NCBI GenBank assembly: GCA_018821305.1
Contig: JAHJMN010000145.1
Location: 1-38,599, forward strand
DNA length: 38,599 bases
DNA from: Myxococcota bacterium
GTDB lineage: Bacteria; Myxococcota_A; Polyangia; HGW-17
Direction of reading: 5' to 3'
Position 1 is the stretch's first letter. Each line of letters begins with the position of its first letter. A program made the translations under genes and the position numbers. A model generated the notes under the pieces. It was not told the origin of the DNA. It did not search any database and worked only from the letters and a program-made list of their open reading frames with translations. Below, piece after piece: positions 8,397 to 16,518 of the stretch.

Positions 8397-9368
8397 ATGG
8401 ATTTTTTAAATAATATTTCCCGTGACACTCTATTTCTTGTAACTGGCGGGGCCGGCTTTATTGGTTCTAACATAGTGGAAACCTTGATTTCTCTCGGCTT
8501 TAAAGTCCGGGTGCTGGACAATTTTTCCACGGGAAAACGCACTAACCTTCAAGATTTCATCAATAATGATCGTTTCGAACTCATTGAAGGAGATATCCGC
8601 TCTGAGGAGACTTGCTTTAAAAGTTGTGAAGGTGTTACTTATGTACTTCATCAGGGGGCTTTAGGAAGCGTTCCCAGATCCGTAAAGGATCCCATTACAT
8701 CTCATAATGTCAATGCTACCGGAACGCTGAACATGCTCTGGGCCGCAAAAGAAAGCGGCGTTAAACGTTTTGTTTATGCTTCTTCTTCTTCTGTTTACGG
8801 GGATAATCCGGATTTACCGAAAATTGAATCTAACCTGGGCAATGTCCTGAGCCCCTATGCTGCTACAAAGCTCTCAAATGAACATTATGCCCGGCTTTTT
8901 TACGAACTCTACGGATTCGAGACCGTAGGGCTTCGATACTTTAATGTTTTTGGAAAACACCAGGATCCCCACAGTGTGTATGCTGCAGTGATCCCGATTT
9001 TCCTGAAACAACTTCTCGCGGGAGAATCTCCCCTTATTCATGGTGACGGTGAACAAAGCAGGGACTTTACATATATAAAGAATGTAATTCAGGCTAATCT
9101 TCGCGCCTGCATTGCTTCATCCGATGCCTGCGGTCGCGCTTACAACATCAGTTGCGGTGATCGCACGAGTCTCAACGAACTTTATTCCGTCCTCACAGAT
9201 AATCTTGGCATTGATATAAAACCCACGTACGGCCCCCCCCGCGCTGGAGACATCAAGCATTCTCAAGCTGATATTTCACTTTCCGTCAAGTATCTCGCCT
9301 ACAAGCCTGAAATCCGCTTTGCTCAAGGAATCGCCCTCACCATAGACTGGTACAAAGCCAACCTCTGA
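8397..9368 (+). CDS. UDP-N-acetylglucosamine/glucuronate-type 4-epimerase (WbpP/TviC-like)
   Basis: The product is a 323-residue extended short-chain dehydrogenase that interconverts C4 epimers of UDP-HexNAc-type sugars for surface polysaccharide synthesis. It shows the NAD-binding TGGAGFIGSN motif at residues 16-25, LDNFSTGKRTNL, and LHQGALGSVPRSVKDPIT, a signature close to WbpP and TviC. It also has the serine cluster ASSSSVYGD, catalytic Tyr154 and Lys158 in PYAATK, and a C-terminal SGDVRHSQAD-like stretch (AGDIKHSQAD). The usual Ala in the HQAALGSVPRS motif is Gly here. A GGAG lies 7 nt before the ATG. It is the only recognisable sugar-nucleotide gene in the window, so it is not part of a visible polysaccharide cluster. 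N-acetylated versus uronic substrate preference cannot be settled by inspection. Confidence 0.9.
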   Translation: MDFLNNISRDTLFLVTGGAGFIGSNIVETLISLGFKVRVLDNFSTGKRTNLQDFINNDRFELIEGDIRSEETCFKSCEGVTYVLHQGALGSVPRSVKDPITSHNVNATGTLNMLWAAKESGVKRFVYASSSSVYGDNPDLPKIESNLGNVLSPYAATKLSNEHYARLFYELYGFETVGLRYFNVFGKHQDPHSVYAAVIPIFLKQLLAGESPLIHGDGEQSRDFTYIKNVIQANLRACIASSDACGRAYNISCGDRTSLNELYSVLTDNLGIDIKPTYGPPRAGDIKHSQADISLSVKYLAYKPEIRFAQGIALTIDWYKANL

Positions 9369-9393
9369 CAACTACTTTCTTCCCAATAAAATT

Positions 9394-9680
9394 TAGACCG
9401 CTTGCGGAATAAAAGGATCGAAACGGGAAAAGTACTTGTTTTCATGCTGCCATTTGTAATTATGGTTTGATGTTGAATGTTTATGACCTGATCCTGCTCC
9501 TGCTCCTGTTTGACTGACTAACTGAGTTTCTGTTTAAAATTTTCAGGAAAACAGGAAATCAGTAGCAGGAACAGGGAGGCAATTTTTGCTTTGCAAAAAT
9601 GCAAGGGGAAAACAGGGGGCTTTTTCCTGAAGCATTTCTTCAAAACGAGTCACAATCGTATTACTCCGCAATCGGACTTA
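9394..9680 (-). repeat. Family 1 palindromic element, copy B (with extra hairpin)
   Basis: A full-length copy of 287 bp, inverted relative to copy A. It runs from TAGACCGCTTGCGGAAT at 9394 to TCGGACTTA ending at 9680. Compared with copy A it carries an extra ~30-bp palindrome (GCAATTTTTGC and GCAAAAATGC around 9579-9603), which is shared only with copy C. It fills almost all the gap between the 3' ends of two convergent genes (epimerase, stop 9368; DNA methyltransferase, stop 9693). No gene is seen here. Confidence 0.9.
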
Positions 9681-9692
9681 GATTGGAACAGG

Positions 9693-10559
9693 TCATTTCT
9701 TGGGGGTTTTGCGAATGGTTTTTGCGGCAGTGGACTGGGCAGGGCGGTAGGTTTTCACCACAGTCTGAGCTTCTTCTTCATCGCGGAATTCATATCGTTT
9801 TTTCGCAATTCCGAGATATTCTTCATTGATGTCAATTCCGATGAATTTTCGATCGAGGAGAGCTGCTGCCACGCCGGTGGTTCCACTCCCTGAAAACGGG
9901 TCGAGAACTGTATCTCCCGGACGGGATGCAGCGGTAATTATACGTTTAAGCAGGGAAATCGGTTTTTGGGTTGGATGGTTTCCGAAACGCTTTTCAATTT
10001 TCCGTGGGGGAGTGATGGACCACAGAGACTGCATCTGTTTTCCTTCGTTTTCTTCTTTCATCGCCTGATAATTGAAATAATGCCGGGAATCCTGATCTTT
10101 TGCGGCCCAGATAATGCTTTCCGTCGCATGAGTGAAATAACGACAGGCCAGATTTGGCGGGGGATTTACTTTAAACCATGCAATTTCATTGAGTATTTTC
10201 ATGTCAAGCTGCTGCATTGCAAAACCGATACTGAATATGACATGATGGGTTCCGGAAACAAAAATTGAACCTCCCGGGCGTACAATTCGCTGGCATTCTC
10301 TAAGCCATTCAACATTATAGGCATGATTCAGGTCCGCGCCCCGGGATACATCCCATTCTCCCTTGTCAACACTTGCTCGTTTTCCGCTTTTACAGGTATA
10401 TCCACCATTTGAGAGAAAATATGGTGGATCTGCAAAAATGAGATCGATACTGGAATCGGGCATGGACTTGAGAATCTCAAGGCTGTCCTGTTTGTAAAGC
10501 ATGAAATCACGCTTGTCGTTCATGTACCATGGAAAAGCATCCATAAAGAAAAGTGTCAT
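9693..10559 (-). CDS. Solitary DpnA-like N6-adenine DNA methyltransferase (probable GATC type)
   Basis: The product is a 288-residue beta-group methyltransferase. Catalytic motif IV (D44-PPY) lies in IFADPPYFLSNGG, near the N terminus. The SAM-binding motif I (D220-PFSGSGTTG) is C-terminal. The body follows DpnA (M.DpnIIB of Streptococcus pneumoniae) closely: SVDKGEWD, NPPPNLACRYFTHATESIIWA, HYFNYQAMKE, and HPTQKPISLLKRII. DpnA methylates adenine in GATC. The specificity assignment here is by family resemblance only. The last ~30 residues form a basic tail that I recall as unusual for the family. The start at 10559 has GGAGG six bases upstream. No restriction endonuclease or second methyltransferase gene adjoins it, so it is an orphan enzyme. 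It could act in epigenetic regulation, strand marking or protection. Five GATC sites cluster just upstream of it. Confidence 0.92.
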   Translation of the reverse strand: MTLFFMDAFPWYMNDKRDFMLYKQDSLEILKSMPDSSIDLIFADPPYFLSNGGYTCKSGKRASVDKGEWDVSRGADLNHAYNVEWLRECQRIVRPGGSIFVSGTHHVIFSIGFAMQQLDMKILNEIAWFKVNPPPNLACRYFTHATESIIWAAKDQDSRHYFNYQAMKEENEGKQMQSLWSITPPRKIEKRFGNHPTQKPISLLKRIITAASRPGDTVLDPFSGSGTTGVAAALLDRKFIGIDINEEYLGIAKKRYEFRDEEEAQTVVKTYRPAQSTAAKTIRKTPKK

Positions 10560-10591
10560 GTATCCTCCGGGTCAAATTCAAATCAAGCCCA

Positions 10592-10617
10592 ACTTTCGGA
10601 TTTCTGTATCTGAAAGT
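10592..10617. promoter_or_regulatory. Inverted repeat in the methyltransferase leader
   Basis: ACTTTCGGAT (10592-10601) and ATCTGAAAGT (10608-10617) form a stem of nine pairs with one mismatch and a 6-base loop. It lies 33 bp before the methyltransferase start. It could be an operator or an RNA hairpin in the leader. No T-run follows on the minus strand, so a terminator is unlikely. Confidence 0.35.
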
Positions 10618-10662
10618 CAGAATTAAAAAACTTGCGCTGACCCAAATAGGATACACACTTGA

Positions 10663-10735
10663 GATCTCACCACAAATTTCAGATCAGAAATGATCGAAAC
10701 AACTGATTTTAAAGTACTTTGATCACAAGTAGATC
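10663..10735. promoter_or_regulatory. Cluster of five GATC sites between dam-type gene and ppdK
   Basis: GATC occurs at 10663, 10682, 10692, 10721 and 10732, five times within 73 bp, against about one per 256 bp by chance. Two sites sit in AGATCT palindromes (GAGATCTC at 10661). On the minus strand a weak promoter-like pair, TTGTGG then TATCCT with 16 bp between, spans the GAGATCTC site. Adenine methylation could therefore feed back on the methyltransferase gene. This is a hypothesis. The 10560-10910 gap holds no convincing gene. Confidence 0.4.
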
Positions 10736-10805
10736 TCAGAAAGAAATATTGGATGAATTCTTCCAGAATTTGTGCTATATAGAGCTCCCTGATTGAGAAA
10801 CGTCT

Positions 10806-10834
10806 TTGACAGTTTTTTAATCTTTTTGTAATAA
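10806..10834 (+). promoter_or_regulatory. Strong sigma-70-type promoter for ppdK
   Basis: TTGACA at 10806-10811 and TAATAA at 10829-10834 are separated by exactly 17 bp. The -10 box lies 76 bp before the ppdK ATG, giving a leader of roughly 70 nt. AAGGAG at 10900-10905 is the ribosome site. Confidence 0.6.
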
Positions 10835-10910
10835 AAACGGTATCTTTACGATGTATTTTAACAGTGGTTTTTAACTGAATGAATCTCATTTCATAAAACA
10901 AGGAGTAAAT

Positions 10911-13583
10911 ATGGCAAACTTCAGAAATACGTATTTTTTCGCAAAAGGTCAGTCTTATCCTGAATTCAAAGATATGACCAAAGATGAACTCAAGTCCCTT
11001 CTTGGTGGCAAAGGTTATGGTCTTTATCTAATGACCTGTGAACTGGATCTTCGCTGCCCTGCAGTTCTGAATCTCCCCACTTTCCATTCTCATAATCTTG
11101 AAAACGGAAACCTCAAAGCATCCCTCGTGGAGGAAATCCGCACAGGGCTTCGTCAGATGGAAGAGAACACCGGTAAAAAGTTCGGTGATGCAGCTAATCC
11201 ACTCCTTGTAAGTGCACGTTCCGGCGCCAAATTTTCAATGCCCGGTATGATGGACACAATTCTCAATATCGGTCTCAACGATAATATCGTGAACACTCTG
11301 GCCGTTGGTGACAAAGCTCGTTTCTGGCTGGATTCATATCGTCGTCTTCTTCAGATGTACGGTGATGTTGTTGAACAGATTAAAGACGAACAAGGCGAAG
11401 ACCCCTTTGAGCACTGCCTTGACAGTTTCAAAAAGGAAATGAACGCGAAAAACGACCTCGAACTTGGAGTCGATGCCCTTAAAGAACTCATCAATCGCTA
11501 TAAAGCTATTTATGCAAAATACGGCAATAATTTCCCACAGGATCCAATCGAGCAGGTTGTCCATTCCGCTGAAGCTGTTTTCCGCTCCTGGAACAATGAC
11601 CGTGCAGTGTTTACCCGTCGTCAGGAAGGTATTTCCGATGACCTTGGCACCGCTGTAAACATTCAGGAAATGGTTTTTGGAAATAAAAACGAACGTTGCG
11701 CTACAGGCGTTTTCTTTACACGAGACAAATCAACAGGTATCAAATCCGAAGATCACCTCGACGGAACCGTTCTCTTCCAGGCTCAGGGTGAAGACGTCGT
11801 CGCCGGCATCCGTAACTCACTGCCTTTAGAAGCTCTTCGTGATCATTCCGAGCAGGTTTTCCGTGACATTTATGAAGAAATGAAATCAACGGGTTCAAGA
11901 CTCGAAAAAACCCTTAAAAACATGCAGGATACTGAGTTCACCATCGAAGAAAAAGATGGAACTCCTCTTCTTTACTGGCTCCAGATTCGTGATGGAAAAC
12001 GCAGTGCAAAAGCTGAATCCGTAATCGCCGTTGCTATGCAGCGCGAAGGAATCGTTACAAAAGAGCAGGCCGTTTTAATGGTAAATCCTGAAAGATTTGA
12101 AGAACTTTTGTTCCCACAGATCGAACCCAAACACCGCAAGGAAGCTGTTTTAATGACCAAGGGCAGCGCTGCAAGCCCCGGGGCTGTAAGCGGTAAAGTT
12201 GTTTTCACTCAGGATGAAGCTCTTGACCTCGCCGGAAAAGGCGAAGACGTTATTCTCGTTACCGTAATGACAAGTCAGGAAGACGTAAGGGGTATGAAAG
12301 CCTCCCGTGGTATTCTTACTTCCACAGGTACAAAAGTATCCCATGCAGCCATTATGGCTACAGCCTGGGGTATTCCCGCTGTTGTAGGTGCCAGTGAGAT
12401 TTTAATTAATAAAAAAGAACGCACCTTCAATGCTGGTGATTTCACAGTAAAATGTGGTGATGTCATTACAATTAATGGCGCAACCGGTGAAGTATTCCAG
12501 GGTAAAGTTCCTACAACTATTCCCACGGAACTTGAAGAAAGCGCTCAGCAGATTCTTGACTGGTCTGCGGAAATCAAAGCCATGGACGTTCGCGCCAACG
12601 CTGAAGCCGCTGAAACTCAGCCTGCATACAACAATGGTGCTCGCGGTATCGGCCTCTTCCGCACAGAACATATGTTCCTTGGAGACAGACTTCCCTACAT
12701 TCAGGCAGTTTTGTTTGGTAATGATGCAGCAGCAAGTGCAAAAGCTCTTGAGAAAATTTATGAATTTTCCAAAGATGACTTCAAACATTCCATGAAGGTC
12801 ATGTCCGGTCACGGTGTAACAATCCGTCTTTTAGATGCTCCTTTACATGAATTCTTCCCCCACGGAAGTGATCTTGAAAAAGAAGAAAACCCCATGCTCG
12901 GACATCGCTCCGTACGTATGGCCATCACTAATCCCGAAATTCCAAGAGCCCAGATTAAAGCTATTTTAGAAGCTGCACGTGAACTCAGAGCTGAAGGATT
13001 TGATCCCAAACCGGAAATCGAAGTTCCCCTCGTAATCATTCCCAGAGAAGCTCTTGAAATTAAAAAGGTTGCATGTGAAGTTGCTACGGAAATCCACGCA
13101 GCCAGCGGTTCCTGGGTACCATATGCTTTCGGTATAATGGTCGAAACTCCTGCTGCCGCCCTTTCCGGCAAAGCAATGGTTGAAGCTCTCAGCACTCCAG
13201 TTCCCGGATTTGCAAAAGAAGCTCATCCCGTTCACGGTTTTGCTTCCTTTGGTACCAACGACCTGACCCAGACTACTCTGGCAATCAGCCGCGATGATGC
13301 TGACAAGTTCCTTCCTCACTATGTTGAACACAATTTCTTCGATCGTCATCCCTTCATGTCAATTCATCCAATGGTGGAAAGACTTGTTCGTACTTTCGTT
13401 GAAGAAGCCCGCTCCGTTGATCCTGGTTTTGAAACCTTTATCTGCGGTGAGCATGGTGGTGATGTATACACTATCGAAAGACTGCACCTTATCGGCCTCA
13501 CCGGTATTTCCATGAGCCCGGGCAAAGTCTATCGCTCAATAATCAAAGCAGCTCAGTCCCAGATCAAATCCCCCCGCAAATAA
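10911..13583 (+). CDS. ppdK: Pyruvate, phosphate dikinase
   Basis: The product has 890 residues, the full family length. PPDK interconverts pyruvate + ATP + Pi with PEP + AMP + PPi in the cytoplasm, in gluconeogenesis or PPi-linked glycolysis. The N-terminal ATP-grasp domain begins KGQSYPEFKD and contains GGKGYGLYLM, LLVSARSGAKFSMPGMMDTILN and SWNNDRAVFTRR. The central phosphohistidine swivel domain has the catalytic His478 in STGTKVSHAAIMA. The C-terminal TIM-barrel PEP/pyruvate domain ends with the proton-donor Cys845 in CGEHGGD. The motif after it reads ISMSPGKVY instead of the more usual CSPFRVP, a variant worth noting. AAGGAG lies 5 nt before the ATG. It appears monocistronic, with its own strong promoter and a hairpin downstream. 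Confidence 0.97.
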   Translation: MANFRNTYFFAKGQSYPEFKDMTKDELKSLLGGKGYGLYLMTCELDLRCPAVLNLPTFHSHNLENGNLKASLVEEIRTGLRQMEENTGKKFGDAANPLLVSARSGAKFSMPGMMDTILNIGLNDNIVNTLAVGDKARFWLDSYRRLLQMYGDVVEQIKDEQGEDPFEHCLDSFKKEMNAKNDLELGVDALKELINRYKAIYAKYGNNFPQDPIEQVVHSAEAVFRSWNNDRAVFTRRQEGISDDLGTAVNIQEMVFGNKNERCATGVFFTRDKSTGIKSEDHLDGTVLFQAQGEDVVAGIRNSLPLEALRDHSEQVFRDIYEEMKSTGSRLEKTLKNMQDTEFTIEEKDGTPLLYWLQIRDGKRSAKAESVIAVAMQREGIVTKEQAVLMVNPERFEELLFPQIEPKHRKEAVLMTKGSAASPGAVSGKVVFTQDEALDLAGKGEDVILVTVMTSQEDVRGMKASRGILTSTGTKVSHAAIMATAWGIPAVVGASEILINKKERTFNAGDFTVKCGDVITINGATGEVFQGKVPTTIPTELEESAQQILDWSAEIKAMDVRANAEAAETQPAYNNGARGIGLFRTEHMFLGDRLPYIQAVLFGNDAAASAKALEKIYEFSKDDFKHSMKVMSGHGVTIRLLDAPLHEFFPHGSDLEKEENPMLGHRSVRMAITNPEIPRAQIKAILEAARELRAEGFDPKPEIEVPLVIIPREALEIKKVACEVATEIHAASGSWVPYAFGIMVETPAAALSGKAMVEALSTPVPGFAKEAHPVHGFASFGTNDLTQTTLAISRDDADKFLPHYVEHNFFDRHPFMSIHPMVERLVRTFVEEARSVDPGFETFICGEHGGDVYTIERLHLIGLTGISMSPGKVYRSIIKAAQSQIKSPRK

Positions 13584-13616
13584 TTCTCATTGAATTTTTG
13601 AAAATACGTTAAATTT

Positions 13617-13643
13617 CAGAGTTATTTTCAACGAATAACTCTG
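13617..13643. terminator. Perfect 10-bp hairpin between convergent genes
   Basis: CAGAGTTATT, a 7-base loop, then AATAACTCTG. It lies 33 bp after the ppdK stop and overlaps the last codons of the convergent lipoprotein gene. There is no strong T-tract on either side, so it is a possible bidirectional terminator or 3' stabilising hairpin rather than a classic intrinsic terminator. Confidence 0.45.
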
Positions 13644-14494
13644 GTCATCTCATTATCAAAAAACACGCTGTAACGATCGTATTTACCCTTGGCATTTTTA
13701 TATAAACCAAGAATTTCAATTTTATTTGTACGTGGAATAATTGTGATTGAGCAGTCGCCCTGTTCTTTTATTGTGGTTTTTTCATCCACGCAGGTGTAGG
13801 TGGTTGTGCATTTTTTAGAGGAACCCTTGAACTGATTCTCCATGAAAATATCCACAAAGGCTTTAACGGCCAGGGGTGGTGTAACTTTGTTTAAATTTGT
13901 ACAGTTTTGCTGAGCTCCGGCAGAACTCAATTGAATTTTTACAGGGTCTTTTGACGGCAGGTTGACAGTGGCGGTTCCACACACATTTTTTGTCGTACAA
14001 ACGGAAACAAGATAAGACCCTGCTTTAGCAGGTTGCTCCGAACAACAACTGGACTTTCCTTCTTCCTGCTTGTTCCATACTATAATGCTGTTATTCCACT
14101 CAAAAGTAAAAGATTTTCCTGGTTCAATGGATACTTCTTTATGAGGAGGCTGATCCTGCACCATGCACTCACCTTTACATCTACAGTTGCAGCCACCTGT
14201 TTCAAAATAGGGGTAAATACTATTTTTAATGACTTCAGATAGATTCCGGGGAACAACCCGGAAAGGTTTGTGCTTACCCCAGGTGATATCGAGGGAGTGT
14301 TTTTCCTTTGTGTCATTTTCAACAATGAAAACGGTTTTTTCAATGTTTTCAACACTTTTTACTGCAGAAGTCTTTTGAGATTGTGACGGCTTTTGCTCTT
14401 TTGGAGGTGCAGGTTTTCCGTTAGTGTTTGATTTGTCATTACTTTTGCTGCAGGAAATGAGACTTAAAAAACAAAAAATAGATATAATTTTCAT
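13628..14494 (-). CDS. Cys-rich lipoprotein of unknown function
   Basis: The product has 288 residues. It begins MKIISIFCFLSLISC, a clear lipoprotein signal with Cys15, after a strong GGAGGAG 5 nt upstream. A Lys/Pro/Ser/Gln-rich linker (about residues 16-45) leads to a predicted beta-rich body with ITWGKHKPFRVVPRN and VSIEPGKSFTFEWN. The body has an unusual cysteine set: GGCNCRCKGEC, SSCCSEQP, a CTTKNVCGTATV strand pair and a C-terminal CTTTYTC. At least ten cysteines in an envelope protein suggest several disulfides or metal binding. I recognise no family. It is convergent with ppdK and shares a hairpin with it at the 3' end. Confidence 0.8.
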   Translation of the reverse strand: MKIISIFCFLSLISCSKSNDKSNTNGKPAPPKEQKPSQSQKTSAVKSVENIEKTVFIVENDTKEKHSLDITWGKHKPFRVVPRNLSEVIKNSIYPYFETGGCNCRCKGECMVQDQPPHKEVSIEPGKSFTFEWNNSIIVWNKQEEGKSSCCSEQPAKAGSYLVSVCTTKNVCGTATVNLPSKDPVKIQLSSAGAQQNCTNLNKVTPPLAVKAFVDIFMENQFKGSSKKCTTTYTCVDEKTTIKEQGDCSITIIPRTNKIEILGLYKNAKGKYDRYSVFFDNEMTRVIR

Positions 14495-14736
14495 GATTCT
14501 CCTCCGCTCGTTGAATGTAAAAATATTAATATTCGAAAAACTGCTCTACCATTAGATTTTGCAACAGGTAGTTCGAACTTTTACACAATACGGTCTTGAA
14601 TCGATTTTCTATCAAAATAAGTTCAAGTCAAATTTTTAATGAGTACCTCAATACATGGATTCTGACAGGTAGAACTGGAAAATACACTGGAGCCAGCTAT
14701 AGTTGTTCTTGTCGCTCATTACATTTCGCTCTTGTT

Positions 14737-14815
14737 GCCACAAGAACACTTACCTTCAAAGTAAACGCCCCTGTCACCTGATTGCCTGTTTTGCTGACTA
14801 CCTGATTACTTGAAA
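14737..14815 (+). repeat. 79-bp direct repeat, copy 2 (partner at 217-295)
   Basis: Begins GCCACAAGAACACTTACC and matches 217-295 with about six mismatches in the same orientation. Just before it, TGTTCTTGT at about 14705 can pair with ACAAGAACA at about 14740. The 14495-15068 gap holds only this repeat, the family 3 element at 14857 and A/T-rich unique sequence. No convincing gene is present. Confidence 0.7.
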
Positions 14816-14856
14816 ACAGTTGCCGTCTTTACGATTTCCTTCGGAAATGCGTTTTA

Positions 14857-14957
14857 GACATTAAGAATGAAGACCCTTAAATTATTGTAGTGTTCTGAAT
14901 AGCATGTTTTCCTGAACATGCTCAATTTTGATAAAAATTGAATTTCAGGACACGAAC
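14857..14957 (-). repeat. Family 3 palindromic element, copy 1
   Basis: This 101-bp stretch is the near-exact reverse complement of 19765-19865. It contains two perfect hairpins, AGCATGTT/AACATGCT and CAATTTT/AAAATTG, and ends in the shared terminus TTTCAGGACACGAACT. It lies about 110 bp before the DUF454 gene. Confidence 0.85.
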
Positions 14958-15068
14958 TAAAGGAGTTAAAAACGGATAATGATCATATGACAGGATACGA
15001 ACAATTTCATTGACTTTTTAATCTGGAGGATTAGAAAATTCCCGCCGTCAAAGATACTGGAATATAAA

Positions 15069-15563
15069 ATGCGTACTGGTACTGGTTTAGAAAGTGACAA
15101 GATGTTAAACAACGAAACTGGTGAATATCATAGGATATCTACCTTCAAACGACTTATTTATGTTACTATCGGTTTGATTTCTCTCGGACTTGGAGTAATC
15201 GGTATTTTTCTTCCCATACTGCCAACAACTCCTTTTCTTCTGCTGAGTGCATGGTGTTTTGCAAAAAGCTCAAAACGTCTGTATGACTGGCTTCACACTA
15301 ACAGGCTTTTTGGTGAGTATCTTCGGAGATACAGGGCAGGGGAAGGTATTGCTCTGAAATCAAAAATCTTTGTTATCACTCTTTTATGGGCAACGCTGGC
15401 CTTTTCAGCTTTCTATGCTGTACCGGACAGACTCTGGCATGTGAAGATTTTCCTCGGAGTCGTCGGAATCGCAGTGACAACCCACCTTCTGTGGATCCCC
15501 ACCTTCCACCCTCCACGCAATATTAAAAGATTAAAAGACAAATCTGAAGCCAGTGGAAAATAA
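15069..15563 (+). CDS. DUF454 (YbaN-type) inner-membrane protein
   Basis: The product has 164 residues with the DUF454 pattern. A first membrane segment (YVTIGLISLGLGVIGIFL) runs into the family hallmark PILPTTPFLLLSAWCFAKSS. YDWLHTNRLFGEYLRRYRAG follows, then two further hydrophobic segments (IFVITLLWATLAFSAFYAV and VKIFLGVVGIAVTTHLLWI). The family is widespread and its role is unknown. The start at 15069 has only a weak ribosome site (CTGGA). The ATG at 15102 is an alternative that would remove 11 polar residues. Its last 33 bases overlap the 3' end of the convergent gene below, so the two messages are complementary there. Confidence 0.85.
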   Translation: MRTGTGLESDKMLNNETGEYHRISTFKRLIYVTIGLISLGLGVIGIFLPILPTTPFLLLSAWCFAKSSKRLYDWLHTNRLFGEYLRRYRAGEGIALKSKIFVITLLWATLAFSAFYAVPDRLWHVKIFLGVVGIAVTTHLLWIPTFHPPRNIKRLKDKSEASGK

Positions 15564-16100
15564 GAAAACATCGGTTATTGTTTTATTACTTTCCAGGAAT
15601 TTTTTCTGAAAATTATATGAAATATCCAGCTCAACAAAACGATACAGATGAATAATTAATCCAACAGGAATATTGATAAATTTATATTTTTCATCATCAA
15701 TTTCGTCATAACCGTATTTTTCGGATAGAGAAATTCGCCCAAATCCAACTGTCAATCCTGTATAGAAAAGTTTGTATCGGAAATTAACCCCTATACCATA
15801 ATTATTATAAGCATTGGATGCCAGTAGCGGATCGTCTTCAAAAGCATCTTCCCCTTTTGCACCATCAAAAACAAATTCAGTCATGGCGGAAACATACACC
15901 CAATCTGTGATGCGATAACCAAAGTGCAAAGAAATCCCAAGGTTAATATAATCATAATCATCATAACGCTCGCTGAGATCCTGAGTCTGATGATGAAAAA
16001 GACCAGAAACTTTGAAAAAGAAGTTTTTCCCTTTATTCGGGGTTATTTCAGTCTGAGGTTGAGAATAAAGAATAGTAGCGCAAATAAGATAAATAAGCAT
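15531..16100 (-). CDS. Putative outer-membrane beta-barrel protein
   Basis: The product has 189 residues. A short signal peptide (MLIYLICATILYSQ) is followed by alternating-hydrophobicity strands rich in aromatic residues. Examples are YINLGISLHFGYRITDWVYV, YGIGVNFRYKLFYTGLTVGF and FVELDISYNFQKKF. It ends in FRFVF with the C-terminal Phe typical of barrels inserted by BamA. AAGGAG lies 8 nt before the ATG. It is convergent with the DUF454 gene and overlaps it by 33 bp. No specific family is recognised; an OmpA-like 8-strand barrel is possible. Confidence 0.75.
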   Translation of the reverse strand: MLIYLICATILYSQPQTEITPNKGKNFFFKVSGLFHHQTQDLSERYDDYDYINLGISLHFGYRITDWVYVSAMTEFVFDGAKGEDAFEDDPLLASNAYNNYGIGVNFRYKLFYTGLTVGFGRISLSEKYGYDEIDDEKYKFINIPVGLIIHLYRFVELDISYNFQKKFLESNKTITDVFLFSTGFRFVF

Positions 16101-16146
16101 AGCAAACTCCTTCAGTATCTTGAATAGTTCAAACCAGAGCTAGAGT

Positions 16147-16170
16147 CCATGTTAAGATAACATGGTTTTT
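16147..16170 (+). terminator. Hairpin plus T-tract (intrinsic-terminator-like)
   Basis: CCATGTT, loop AAGAT, AACATGG, then TTTTT. This is a textbook 7-bp stem and T-run on the plus strand, but no plus-strand gene ends just before it; the nearest is DUF454 at 15563. It lies 47 bp upstream of the minus-strand barrel gene. An operator role for that gene is an alternative. Confidence 0.4.
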
Positions 16171-16205
16171 ACAGTTCGCAATTTACAAAACTATTTTTAA
16201 TTGTA

Positions 16206-16481
16206 TATACAGCTTTCTGAGTAAAAGGAGCGAAATCGCAAAGTGAAACGAAATTTAAGTCCTTTTGTAATTATGCATTGATGTTGGATGTTTACGTCCT
16301 GCCACTGATGCTGCTCCCTGACTACCTGTGTCCCTGTTAAAAAGTCAGGGACACAGGAAATCAGTACCAGGAACAGGGAGGCAATTTTTGCTTTGCAAAA
16401 ATGCAAGGGGAAAAGCAGGGGCTATTTCCTGAAGCTTTTCTTTAGAACGAGTCAGTATCGGATTACTCATGAATCGGTCTA
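16206..16481 (-). repeat. Family 1 palindromic element, copy C (with extra hairpin)
   Basis: A 276-bp copy, inverted relative to copy A, from TATACAGCTTTCTGAG to GAATCGGTCTA. Like copy B it carries the extra GCAATTTTTGC/GCAAAAATGC hairpin at about 16380-16405. The left terminus is the most diverged of the full-length copies. It lies 37 bp beyond the stop codon of the toxin gene. The rest of the 16101-16518 gap shows no gene. Confidence 0.88.
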
Positions 16482-16518
16482 AGATGAAATTTTTGAGAAT
16501 AAAAAGAATGAGATATTA

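Noticed and set aside
9394-9680. Small protein encoded across family 1 copy B (frames around 9591-9893)
   Set aside because: The frames run through the repeat into the opposite strand of the methyltransferase gene and are not preserved in the other copies.
10623-10901. Minus-strand 92-codon frame in the methyltransferase-ppdK gap
   Set aside because: It covers the ppdK promoter and GATC cluster, has no convincing ribosome site or domain, and its composition looks non-coding.
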